A stretch of DNA of 64,000 bases from Colletes latitarsis (Eukaryota; Arthropoda; Insecta; Hymenoptera; Colletidae), in NCBI RefSeq assembly GCF_051014445.1, contig NW_027488368.1, positions 3,224,001 to 3,288,000 on the forward strand, read 5' to 3'. Numbering within the stretch: position 1 is the stretch's first letter; the number at the start of each line of letters is the position of its first letter. Shown piece by piece: positions 39,401 through 50,839 of the stretch. The position numbers and the translations under genes were made by a program. The notes under the pieces were generated by a model. It worked only from the letters and a program-made list of their open reading frames with translations. It searched no databases and had not been told where the DNA came from.

Positions 39401-40459
39401 TTCAATTAAACCTAGTCTTGATAAAAATTTTACAGAATAACGCATGTTAGGTCTGGGTTAGGTCTAGGATTTGCCCTCATCAGGCTCATACTTTCGCATA
39501 TTTCTCATACTTCATGGCTAGATCCTGGGCTATTTCTGGATTGGATCACGTAGTAATGTGGTACCACACTGAAACAGTCAATTAAACCTGGTTTTGACCA
39601 ATATTTTAGAGAATAATTCATGTTAGGTCTAGGTTAGGTCAGGGCTTTGCTCTCATTAGGCTCATTCTTTCGCATATTTCTCATACTTGATGGCTGGATC
39701 CTGGGCTTTTTCTGGATTGCATCACGTAGTAATGAAGTACAACACTGAAACAGTCAATTAAACCTGGCTTTCATCAATATTTTAGAGGACAACGCATGTT
39801 AGGTCTAGGTTAGGCCTGGGATTTGCCCTCATCAGGGTCATACTGTCGCAGTTTTAACATACTTGTTGAACGGATCCTGGGTTTTTTCTGGTTTGGTTCA
39901 CGTAGTTATGTGGTACCACACTGAAACATTCAATTAAACCTGGTCTTGATAAATATATTAGAGGATAACGCATGTTAGGTCTAGGTTATGTCTGGGATTT
40001 GCTCTCATCAGGCTCATTCTTTCGCAAATTTCTCATACTTGATGGCTAGATCCTGGGCTTTTTCTGGATTGCATCACGTAGTAATGTAGTACCACACTGA
40101 AACAGTCAATGAAACCTGGTTTCCATCAATATTTTAGAGGACAACGCAAGTTAGGTCTAGGTGAGGCCTGAGATTTTCACTGATCAAACTCATACTTTCG
40201 CATTCTTCACATGCTTGTTGAACGGATCCTGGGTTTTTTCTGGTTTTGATCACGTAGTAATGTGGTACCACACTGAAACATTCAATTAAACCTGGTCTTG
40301 ATAAATATTTTAGAGAATAACGCATGTTAGGTCTGGGTTAGGTCTAGGATTTGTCCTCATCAGGCTCATACTTTCGCATATTTCTCATACTTCATGGCTA
40401 GATCCTGGGCTATTTCTGGATTGGATCACGTAGTAATGTGGTACCACGCTGAAACAGTC
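36422..40459 (+). repeat. 4038 bp tandem duplication, copy 1 (23 monomers)
   Basis: This unit aligns to the next 4038 bp without a break. Shared markers include 'ggctcttacattcgc', 'gatcctgtgctatttc', 'tagacgataacgc', 'tatcagttagtaatg', 'cgcacacttcacatactcc', 'aatatcatagaggac' and 'gacaataattcatg'. The left edge lies between 'cgctgaaacagtcaatt' at 36421 here and 'cgctgaaacagtcgatt' at the start of copy 2. No gene is seen. Confidence 0.93.
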
Positions 40460-43400
40460 GATTAAACCTGGTTTCGATCAATATTTTAGAGGATAACGCA
40501 AGTTAGGTCTGGGATAGGTCTAGGATTTGCCCTCATCAGGCTCTTACATTCGCATATTTCTCATACTTCATGGCTAGATCCTGTGCTATTTCTGGATTGG
40601 ATCACGTAGTAAAGTGGTACCACACTGAAACATTCAATGAAACCTGGTCTGGATAAATATTTTAGAGGTTAACGCATCTTAGGTCTGGGTTAGGTCTAAG
40701 ATTTGCCCTCATCAGGCTCACAGTTTAGCGTTTTTCACATACTTGTTGAACGGATCCTGGGTTTTTTTCTGGTTTTGATCACGTAGTAATGTGGTACCAC
40801 ACTGAAACATTCAATTAAACCTAGTCTTGATAAATATTTTAGACGATAACGCATCTTAGGTCTGGGTTAGGTCTAGGATTTGCCCTTATTAGGCTCATGC
40901 TTTCGCAAATTTCTCATACTTCATGGCTAGATCCTGGGCTATTTCTGGATTGGATCACGTAGTAATGTGGTACCACACTGAAACAGTCAAATAAACCTGG
41001 TTTTGATCAATATTTTAGAGAATAATTCATGTTAGGTCTAGGTTAGGTCAGGGATTTGCTCCCATCGGACTCATTCTTTCGCATATTTCTCATTCTTGAT
41101 GGCTAGATCCTGGGCTTTTTCTGGATTGCATCACGTAGTAATGAAGTACAACACTGAAACAGTCCATTAAACCTGGTTTCCATCAATATCTTAGAGGACA
41201 ACGCAAGTTAGGTCTGGGATAGGTCTGGGATTTGCCCTCATCAGGCTCATACTTTCGCATATTTCTTCATGGCTAGATCCTGGGCTATTTCTGGATTGGA
41301 TCACGTAGTAATGTGGCACCACACTGAAACATTCAATTAAACCTGGTCTTGATAAATATTTTAGAGGATAACGCATGTTAGGTTTGGGTTAGGTCTAGGA
41401 TTTGCCCTCATCAGGCTCATACTTTCGCATATTTCACATACTTCATGGCTAGATCCTGGGCTGTTTCTGGATTGTATCAGTTAGTAATGTGGTACCACGC
41501 TGAAACAGTCGATTAAACCTGGTTTCGATCAATATTTTAGAGGATAACACAAGTTAAGTCTGGGATAGGTCTGGGATTTGACCTCATCAGACTCATTCTT
41601 TCGCGTTTATCACATACTTGTTGACAGATCCTGGGTTATTTTCTGGTTCGGATCACATAGTAATGTGGTACCACATTGAAACAGTCGATTAAACCAGGTT
41701 TCGGTCAATATTTTTGAGGATAACGCATGTTAGGTCTAGGTTAGGCCTGGGATTTTCGCTCATCGGACTCATACTTTCGCATTCTTCACATACTTGTTGA
41801 ACGGATCCAGGTTTTTTTCTGGTTTGGATCACGTAGTAATGTGGGACCACACTGAAACAGTGAATTAAACCTGGTTTCGATCAATATTTTAGAGAATAAT
41901 TCATGTTAGGTCTAGGTTAGGTCTGGGATTTGCTCTCATCAGGCTCATTCTTTCGCATATTTCTCATACTTGATGGCTAGATCCTGGGCTGTTTCTGGTT
42001 TGGATCACGTAGTAATGTGGTACCACGCTGAAACAGTCGATCAAACCTGGTTTCGATCAATATTTTAGAGGATAACGCAAGTTAAGTCTGGGAATGGTCT
42101 GGGATTTGACCTCATCAGACTCATACTTTCGCATTCTTCACAAACTTGTTGAACGGGTCCTGGGTTTTTTCTGGTTTGGATCACGTAGTAATGTGGGACC
42201 ACACTGAAACAGTCAATTAAACCTGGTTTCGATCAATATTTTAGAGAGTAATTCATGTTAGGTCTAGGTTAGGCCTGGGATTTGCTCTCATCAGGCTCAT
42301 TCTTTCGCATATTTCTCATACTTGATGGCTAGCTCCTGGGCTTTTTCTGGATTGCATCACGTAGTAATGGAGTACAACACTGAAGCAGTCAATTAAACCT
42401 GGTATCCATCAATATCTTAGGGGACAACGCAAGTTAGGTCTGGGATAGGTCTGGGATTTGACCTCATCAGACTCATACTTTCGCACACTTCACATACTCC
42501 TTGAACAGATCCTGGGTTATTTTCTGGTTTGGATCACATAGTAATGTGGTACCACACTGAAACAGTCGATTAAACCAGGTTTCGATCAATATTTTAGAGG
42601 ATAACGCATGTTAGGTCTAGGTTAGGCCTGGGATTTTCACCCATCAGACTCATACTTTCGCATTCTTCACATACTTGTTGAACGGATCCTGGGTTTTTTC
42701 TGGTTTGGATCACGTAGTAATGTGGGGCCACACTGAAACTGTCAAGTAAACCTGTTTTCGATCAATATTTTAGACAATAATTCATGTTAGGTCTAGGATA
42801 GGTCTGGGATTTGCTCTCATCAGGCTCATTCTTTCGCATATTTCTCATACATGTTGAACAGATCCTGGGTTTTTTCGGGTATGGATCACGTAGTAATGAA
42901 GTACAACACTGAAACAGTCAATTAAACCTGGTTTCCATCAATATCATAGAGGACAACGCAAGTTAGGTCTGGGATAGGTCTGAGATTTGCCCTCATCAGG
43001 CTCATACTTTCGCATATTTCTTCATGGCTAGATCCTGGGCTATTTCTGGATTGGATCACGTAGTAAAGTGGTACCACACTGAAACATTCAATGAAACCTG
43101 GTCTGGATAAATATTTTAGAGGATAACGCATCTTAGGTCTGGGTTATGTCTAAGATTTGCCCTCATCAGGCTCACAGTTTAGCGTTTTTCACATACTTGT
43201 TGAACAGATCCTGGGTTTTTTCTGGTTTGGATCACGAAATAGTGTGGTACCACACTGAAACAGTCAATGAAACCTGATTTCCATCAATATTTTAGAGGAC
43301 AACGCAAGTTAGGTCTAGGTAAGGTCTGAGATTTTCACTGATCAGACTCATACTTTCGCATTCTTCACATACTTGTTGAACGGATCCTGGGTTTTTTCTG

Positions 43401-44497
43401 GTTTTGATCACGTAGTAATGAGGTACCACAATGAAACATTCAATTAAACCTAGTCTTGATAAAAATTTTACAGAATAACGCATGTTAGGTCTGGGTTAGG
43501 TCTAGGATTTGCCCTCATCAGGCTCATACTTTCGCATATTTCTCATACTTCATGGCTAGATCCTGGGCTATTTCTGGATTGGATCACGTAGTAATGTGGT
43601 ACCACACTGAAACAGTCAATTAAACCTGGTTTTGACCAATATTTTAGAGAATAATTCATGTTAGGTCTAGGTTAGGTCAGGGCTTTGCTCTCATTAGGCT
43701 CATTCTTTCGCATATTTCTCATACTTGATGGCTGGATCCTGGGCTTTTTCTGGATTGCATCACGTAGTAATGAAGTACAACACTGAAACAGTCAATTAAA
43801 CCTGGCTTTCATCAATATTTTAGAGGACAACGCATGTTAGGTCTAGGTTAGGCCTGGGATTTGCCCTCATCAGGGTCATACTGTCGCAGTTTTAACATAC
43901 TTGTTGAACGGATCCTGGGTTTTTTCTGGTTTGGTTCACGTAGTTATGTGGTACCACACTGAAACATTCAATTAAACCTGGTCTTGATAAATATATTAGA
44001 GGATAACGCATGTTAGGTCTAGGTTATGTCTGGGATTTGCTCTCATCAGGCTCATTCTTTCGCAAATTTCTCATACTTGATGGCTAGATCCTGGGCTTTT
44101 TCTGGATTGCATCACGTAGTAATGTAGTACCACACTGAAACAGTCAATGAAACCTGGTTTCCATCAATATTTTAGAGGACAACGCAAGTTAGGTCTAGGT
44201 GAGGCCTGAGATTTTCACTGATCAAACACATACTTTCGCATTCTTCACATGCTTGTTGAACGGATCCTGGGTTTTTTCTGGTTTTGATCACGTAGTAATG
44301 TGGTACCACACTGAAACATTCAATTAAACCTGGTCTTGATAAATATTTTAGAGAATAACGCATGTTAGGTCTGGGTTAGGTCTAGGATTTGTCCTCATCA
44401 GGCTCATACTTTCGCATATTTCTCATACTTCATGGCTAGATCCTGGGCTATTTCTGGATTGGATCACGTAGTAATGTGGTACCACGCTGAAACAGTC
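40460..44497 (+). repeat. 4038 bp tandem duplication, copy 2
   Basis: This copy is almost identical to copy 1. In the stretches I compared I found one substitution, t at 40190 against a at 44228. The match ends after about 44500, where this copy continues 'gataacgcatgttagg' and copy 1 was followed by 'gataacgcaagttagg'. Such high identity over 4 kb of satellite implies a very recent exchange, or an assembly duplication. Confidence 0.92.
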
Positions 44498-46296
44498 GAT
44501 TAAACCTGGTTTCGATCAATATTTTAGAGGATAACGCATGTTAGGTCTAGGTTAGGCCTGGGATTTTCCCTCATCAGACTCATACTTCCGCATTCTTCAC
44601 ATACTTGTTGAACGGATCCTGGGTTTTTTCTGGTTTGGATCACGTAGTATTGTGGGACCACACTGAAGCAGTCAAGTAAACCTGGTTTCGATCAATATTT
44701 TAGAGAATAATTCATGTTAGGTCTAGGTTAGGTCTGGGATTTGCACTCATCAGGCTCATTCTTTCGCATATTTCTCATACATGTTGAACAGATACTGGGT
44801 TTTTTCTGGTTTGGATCACGTAGTAATGTGGGAGCACACTGAAACAATCAATTAAACCTGATCTTGATAAATATTTTAGAGGATAACGCATGTTAGGTCT
44901 GGGTTAGGTCTAGGATTTGCTCTGATCAGGCTCATACTTACGCATATTTCTCATACTTCATGGCTAGATCCTGGGCTGTTTTTGGATTGTATCACGTAGT
45001 AATGTGGTACCACGCTGAAACAGTCAATTAAACCTGGTTTTGATCAATATTTTAGAGAATAATTCATGTTAGGTCTTGGTTAGGTCAGGGATTTGCTCTC
45101 ATCAGGCTCATTCTTTCGCATATTTCTCATACATGTTGAACAGATACTGGGTCTTTTCTGGTTTGGATCACGTAGTAATGTGGGAGCACACTGAAACATT
45201 CAATGAAACCTGATCTTGATAAATATTTTAGAGGATAACGCATGTTAGGTCTAGGTTAGGTCTGGGATTTGCTCTCATCAGGCTCATTCTTTCGCATATT
45301 TCTCATACATGTTGAACAGATACTGGGTTTTTTCTGGTTTGGATCACGTAGTAATGTGGGAGCACACTGAAACAATCAATTAAACCTGATCTTGATAAAT
45401 ATTTTAGAGGATAACGCATGTTAGGTCCGGGTTAGGTCTAGGATTTGCCCTCATCAGGCTCATACTTTCGCATATTTCTCATACTTGATGGCTAGATCCT
45501 CGGCTGTTTCTGGATTGTATCACGTAGTAATGTGGTACCACGCTGAAACAGTCAATTAAACCTGGTCTTGATAAATATTTTAGAGGTTAACGCATCTTAG
45601 GTCTGGGTTAGGTCTAAGATTTGCCCTCATCAGGCTCACAGTTTAGCGTTTTTCACATACTTGTTGAACAGATCCTGGGTTTTTTCTGGTTTGGATCACG
45701 AAGTAGTGTGGTACCACACTGAAACAGTCCATTAAACCTGGTTTCGCTCAATATTTTAGAGGATAACGCATCTAAGGTCTAGGTTAGGTCTGGGATTTGC
45801 TCTCATCAGGCTCATTCTTTCGCATATTTCTCATACTTGATGGCTAGATCCTGGGTTTTTTATGGTTTGGATCACGTAGTAGTGTGGTACCACACTGTAA
45901 CAGTCGATTAAACCTGGTTCCGATCAATATTTTAGAGGATAACGCAATTTAAGTCTGGGATTGGTCTGGGATTTGACCTCATCAGACTCATACTTTCGCG
46001 TATTCACATACTTGTTGAACAGATCCTGGGTTATTTTCTGGTTTGGATCACATAGTAATGTGGTACCACACTGAAACAGTAGATTAAACCAGGTTTCGAT
46101 CAATATTTTTGAGGATAACGCATGTTAGGTCTAGGTTAGGCCTGGGATTTTCACTCATCGGACTCATACTTTCGCATTCTTCACATACTTGTTGAACGGA
46201 TCCTGGTTTTTTTCTGGTTTGGATCACGTAGTAATGTGGGACCACACTGAAACAGTCAATTAAACCTGGTTTCGGTCAATATTTTAGAGAATAATT
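44498..46296 (+). repeat. Mosaic satellite block with a 'gatactggg' variant cluster
   Basis: About ten monomers lie here. A rare variant, 'gttgaacagatactggg' with 'gtgggagcacactg', occurs near 44.78, 45.13 and 45.31 kb, and once more near 49.53 kb, spaced by whole monomers. This suggests a small local amplification. The part from about 45.59 to 46.28 kb resembles 7.24-7.94 kb ('gaggttaacgcatctt', 'gcaatttaag', 'gttattttctgg'). No gene is seen. Confidence 0.78.
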
Positions 46297-48758
46297 CATG
46301 TTAGGTCTAGGTTAGGTCTGGGATTTGCTCTCATCAGGCACATTCTTTCGCATATTTCTCAAACTTGATGGCTAGATCCTGGGTTTTTTCTGGATTGCAT
46401 CACGTAGTAATGTGGTACCACACTGAAACTTTCAATTAAACCAGGTCTTGATAAATATTTTAGAGGCTAACGCATGTTAGGTCTGGGTTAGGTCTCGGAT
46501 TTGACCTCATCAGACTCATACTTTCGCAACACTTCACATACTCCTTGAACAGATCCTGGGTTATTTTCTGGCATGGATAACATAGTAATGTGGTACCACA
46601 CTGAAACAGTCGATTAAACCAGGTTTCGATCAATATTTTAGAGGATAACGCATGTTAGGTCTAGGTTAGGCCTGAGATTTTCACTCATCAGACTCATACT
46701 TTCGCATTCTTCACATTCTTGTTGAACGGATCCCGGGTTTTTTCTCGTTTGGATCACGTAGTAATGTGGGACCACACTGAAACAGTCAATTAAACCTGGT
46801 TTCGATCAATATATTACAGAATAATTCATGTTAGGTCTAGGTTAGGTCTGGGATTTGCTCTCATCTGGCTCATTCTTTCGCATGTTTCTCATACTTCATG
46901 GCTAGATCCTGGGCTGTTTCTGGATTGGATCACGTAGTAAAGTGGTACCACACAGATACATTCAATGAAACCTGGTCTGGATAAATATTTTAGAGGATAA
47001 CGCATCTTAGGTCTGGGTTAGGTCTAAGATTTGCCCTCATCAGGCTCACAGTTTAGCGTTTTTCACATACTTGAACAGATCCTGGGCTTTCGCTGGTTTG
47101 GATCACGACGTAGAGTGGTACCACACTGAAACAGTCCATTAAACCTGGTTTCGCTAAATATTTTAGAGGATAACGCATGTTAGGTCTAGGTTAGGTCTGG
47201 GATTTGCTCTCATCAGGCTCATTCTTTCGCATATTTCTCATACTTGATGGCTAGATCCTGGGCTTTTTCTGGATTGCATCACGTAGTAATGTAGTACCAC
47301 ACTGAAACAGTCAATGAAACCTGGTTTCCATCAATATTTTAGAGGACAACGCAAGTTAGGTCTAGGTGAGGCCTGAGATTTTCACTGATCAAACTCATAC
47401 TTTCGCATTCTTCACATACTTGTTGAACGGATCCTGGGTTTTTTCTGGTTTTGATCACGTAGTAATGTGGTACCACACTGAAACATTCAATTAAACCTGG
47501 TCTTGATAAATATTTTAGAGAATAACGCATGTTAGGTCTAGGTTAGGTCTGGGATTTGCTCTCATCAGGCACATTCTTTCGCATATTTCTCAAACTTGAT
47601 GGCTAGATCCTGGGTTTTTTCTGGATTGCATCACGTAGTAATGTGGTACCACACTGAAACTTTCAATTAAACCAGGTCTTGATAAATATTTTAGAGGCTA
47701 ACGCATGTTAGGTCTGGGTTAGGTCTCGGATTTGACCTCATCAGACTCATACTTTCGCAACACTTCACATACTCCTTGAACAGATCCTGGGTTATTTTCT
47801 GGCATGGATAACATAGTAATGTGGTACCACACTGAAACAGTCGATTAAACCAGGTTTCGATCAATATTTTAGAGGATAACGCATGTTAGGTCTAGGTTAG
47901 GCCTGAGATTTTCACTCATCAGACTCATACTTTCGCATTCTTCACATTCTTGTTGAACGGATCCCGGGTTTTTTCTCGTTTGGATCACGTAGTAATGTGG
48001 GACCACACTGAAACAGTCAATTAAACCTGGTTTCGATCAATATATTACAGAATAATTCATGTTAGGTCTAGGTTAGGTCTGGGATTTGCTCTCATCTGGC
48101 TCATTCTTTCGCATGTTTCTCATACTTCATGGCTAGATCCTGGGCTGTTTCTGGATTGGATCACGTAGTAAAGTGGTACCACACAGATACATTCAATGAA
48201 ACCTGGTCTGGATAAATATTTTAGAGGATAACGCATCTTAGGTCTGGGTTAGGTCTAAGATTTGCCCTCATCAGGCTCACAGTTTAGCGTTTTTCACATA
48301 CTTGAACAGATCCTGGGCTTTCGCTGGTTTGGATCACGACGTAGAGTGGTACCACACTGAAACAGTCCATTAAACCTGGTTTCGCTAAATATTTTAGAGG
48401 ATAACGCATGTTAGGTCTAGGTTAGGTCTGGGATTTGCTCTCATCAGGCTCATTCTTTCGCATATTTCTCATACTTGATGGCTAGATCCTGGGCTTTTTC
48501 TGGATTGCATCACGTAGTAATGTAGTACCACACTGAAACAGTCAATGAAACCTGGTTTCCATCAATATTTTAGAGGACAACGCAAGTTAGGTCTAGGTGA
48601 GGCCTGAGATTTTCACTGATCAAACTCATACTTTCGCATTCTTCACATACTTGTTGAACGGATCCTGGGTTTTTTCTGGTTTTGATCACGTAGTAATGTG
48701 GTACCACACTGAAACATTCAATTAAACCTGGTCTTGATAAATATTTTAGAGAATAACG
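46297..48758 (+). repeat. Seven-monomer (1231 bp) tandem duplication, apparently identical copies
   Basis: Copy 1 is 46297-47527 and copy 2 is 47528-48758. The left edge is clear: 46291-46296 reads 'ataatt' before 'catgttagg', against 'taacgc' before 47528. Shared rare markers are 'caggcacattc', 'gaaactttcaatt', 'tcgcaacacttcac', 'ggcatggataac', 'ggatcccgggtt', 'cacacagatacattc' and 'gctttcgctgg'. I saw no difference between the copies in the lines I compared. Confidence 0.92.
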
Positions 48759-49613
48759 CATGTTAGGTCTGGGTTAGGTCTAGGATTTGTCCTCATCAGG
48801 CTCATACTTTCGCATATTTCTCATACTTCATGGCTAGATCCTGGGCTATTTCTGGATTGGATCACGTAGTAATGTGGTACCACACTGAAACAGTCAATCA
48901 AACCTGGTTTTGATCAATATTTTAGAGAATAATTCATGTTAGGTCTAGGTTAGGTCAGGGATTTGCTCTCATCAGGCTCATTCTTTCGCATATTTCTCAT
49001 ACTTGATGGCTAGATCCTGGGCTTTTTCTGGATTGCATCACGTATTAATGAAGTACAACACTGAAACAGTCAATTAAACCTGGTTTCGATCAATATTTTA
49101 GAGAATAATTCATGTTAGGTCTAGGTTAGGTCTGGGATTTGCACTCATCAGGCTCATTCTTTCGCATATTTCTCATACTTGATGGCTAGATCCTGGGCTT
49201 TTTCTAGATTGCATCACGTAGTAATGAAGTACATCACTGAAACAGTCAATTAAACCTGTTTTCCCTCAATATTTTAGAGGACAACGCATGTTAGGTCTAG
49301 GTTAGGCCTGGGATTTACCCTCATCAGGGTCATACTGTCGCAGTTATAACATACTTGTTGAACGGATCCTGGGTTTTTTCTGGTTTGGTTCACGTAGTAA
49401 TGTGGGAGCACACTGAAACATTCAATAAAACCTGATCTTGATAAATATTTTAGAGGATAACGCATGTTAGGTCTAGGTTAGGTCTGGGATTTGCTCTCAT
49501 CAGGCTCATTCTTTCGCATATTTCTCATACATGTTGAACAGATACTGGGTTTCTTCTGGTTTGGATCACGTAGTAATGTGGGAGCACACTGAAACAATCA
49601 ATTAAACCTGATC
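48759..49613 (+). repeat. Linker satellite monomers
   Basis: Five ordinary A and B monomers lie between the 1231 bp duplication and the next higher-order block. One is a 'gtcgcagttataacatac' B variant (near 49340). The last monomers carry the 'gatactggg' variant and end at 'cctgatcttgat', where homology to 30271 begins. Nothing else is visible. Confidence 0.75.
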
Positions 49614-50839
49614 TTGATAAATATTTTAGAGGACAACGCAAGTTAAGTCTGGGATAGGTCTGGGATTTGACCTCATCAGACTCATACTTTCGCATTCTTC
49701 ACATACTTGTTGAACGGATCCTGGGTTTTTTTCTGGTTTTGATCACGTAGTAATGTGGTACCACACTGAAACATTCAATTAAACCTAGTCTTGATAAATA
49801 TTTTAGAGGATAACGCATCTTAGGTCTGGGTTAGGTCTAGGATTTGCCCTTATCAGGCTCATGCTTTCGCATATTTCTCATACTTCATGGCTAGATCCTG
49901 GGCTATTTCTGGATTGGATCACGTAGTAATGTGGTACCACACTGAAACAGTCAAATAAACCTGGTTTTGATCAATATTTTAGAGAATAATTCATGTTAGG
50001 TCTAGGTTAGGTCAGGGATTTGCTCCCATCGGACTCATTCTTTCGCATATTTCTCATTCTTGATGGCTAGATCCTGGGCTTTTTCTGGATTGCATCACGT
50101 AGTAATGAAGTACAACACTGAAACAGTCAATTAAACCTGGTTTCGATCAATATTTTAGAGAATAATTCATGTTATGTCTAGGTTAGGTCTGGGATTTGCT
50201 CTCAGCAGGTTCATTCTTTCGCATATTTCTCATACTTGATGGCTAGATCCTGGGCTTTTTCTGGATTGCATCACGTAGTAATGAAGTACAACACTGAAAC
50301 AGTCAATTAAACCTGGTTTCCATCAATATTCTTGAGGACAACGCATGTTAGGTCTAGGCTAGGCCTGGGATTTGCCCTTATCAGGGTCATACTGTCGCAG
50401 TTTTAACATACTTGTTGAACGGATCCTGGGTTTTTTCTGGTTTGGTTCACGTAGTAATGTGGTTTCACACTGAAACATTCAATTAAACCAAGTCTTGATA
50501 AATATTTTAGAGGATAACGCATGTTTGGTTTGGGTTAGGTCTAGGATTTGCCCTCATCAGGCTCATACTTTCGCATATTTCTCATACTTCATGGCTAGAT
50601 CCTGGGCTGTTTCTGGATTGTATCACGTAGTAATGTGGCACCACGCTGAAACAGTCGATTAAACCTGGTTTCGATCAATATTTTAGAGGATAACGCAAGT
50701 TAAGTCTGGGATAGGTCTGGGATTTGACCTCATCAGGCTCACAGTTTAGCGTTTTTCACATACTTGTTGAACAGATCCTGGGTTTTTTCTGGTTTGGATA
50801 ACGAAGTAGTATGGTACCACACTGAAACAGTCCATTAAA
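49614..50839 (+). repeat. Copy of the 30.3-31.5 kb module (shift 19343)
   Basis: From 'ttgataaatattttagagg' at 49614 the monomer order and rare variants match those from 30271, at a constant shift of 19343. The order is 'cctagtcttgat', 'gtcaaataaacc', 'ctcccatcgg', 'ctcagcaggttc', 'attcttgaggac' and 'gtggtttcacac'. Near 50.75-50.84 kb one monomer carries 'ctcacagtttagcg' and 'ggataacgaagtagtatgg', where the 31.4 kb copy has 'ctcatactttcgcg' and 'gtcaagtaaacc'. That indicates a conversion or replacement patch. Confidence 0.82.
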
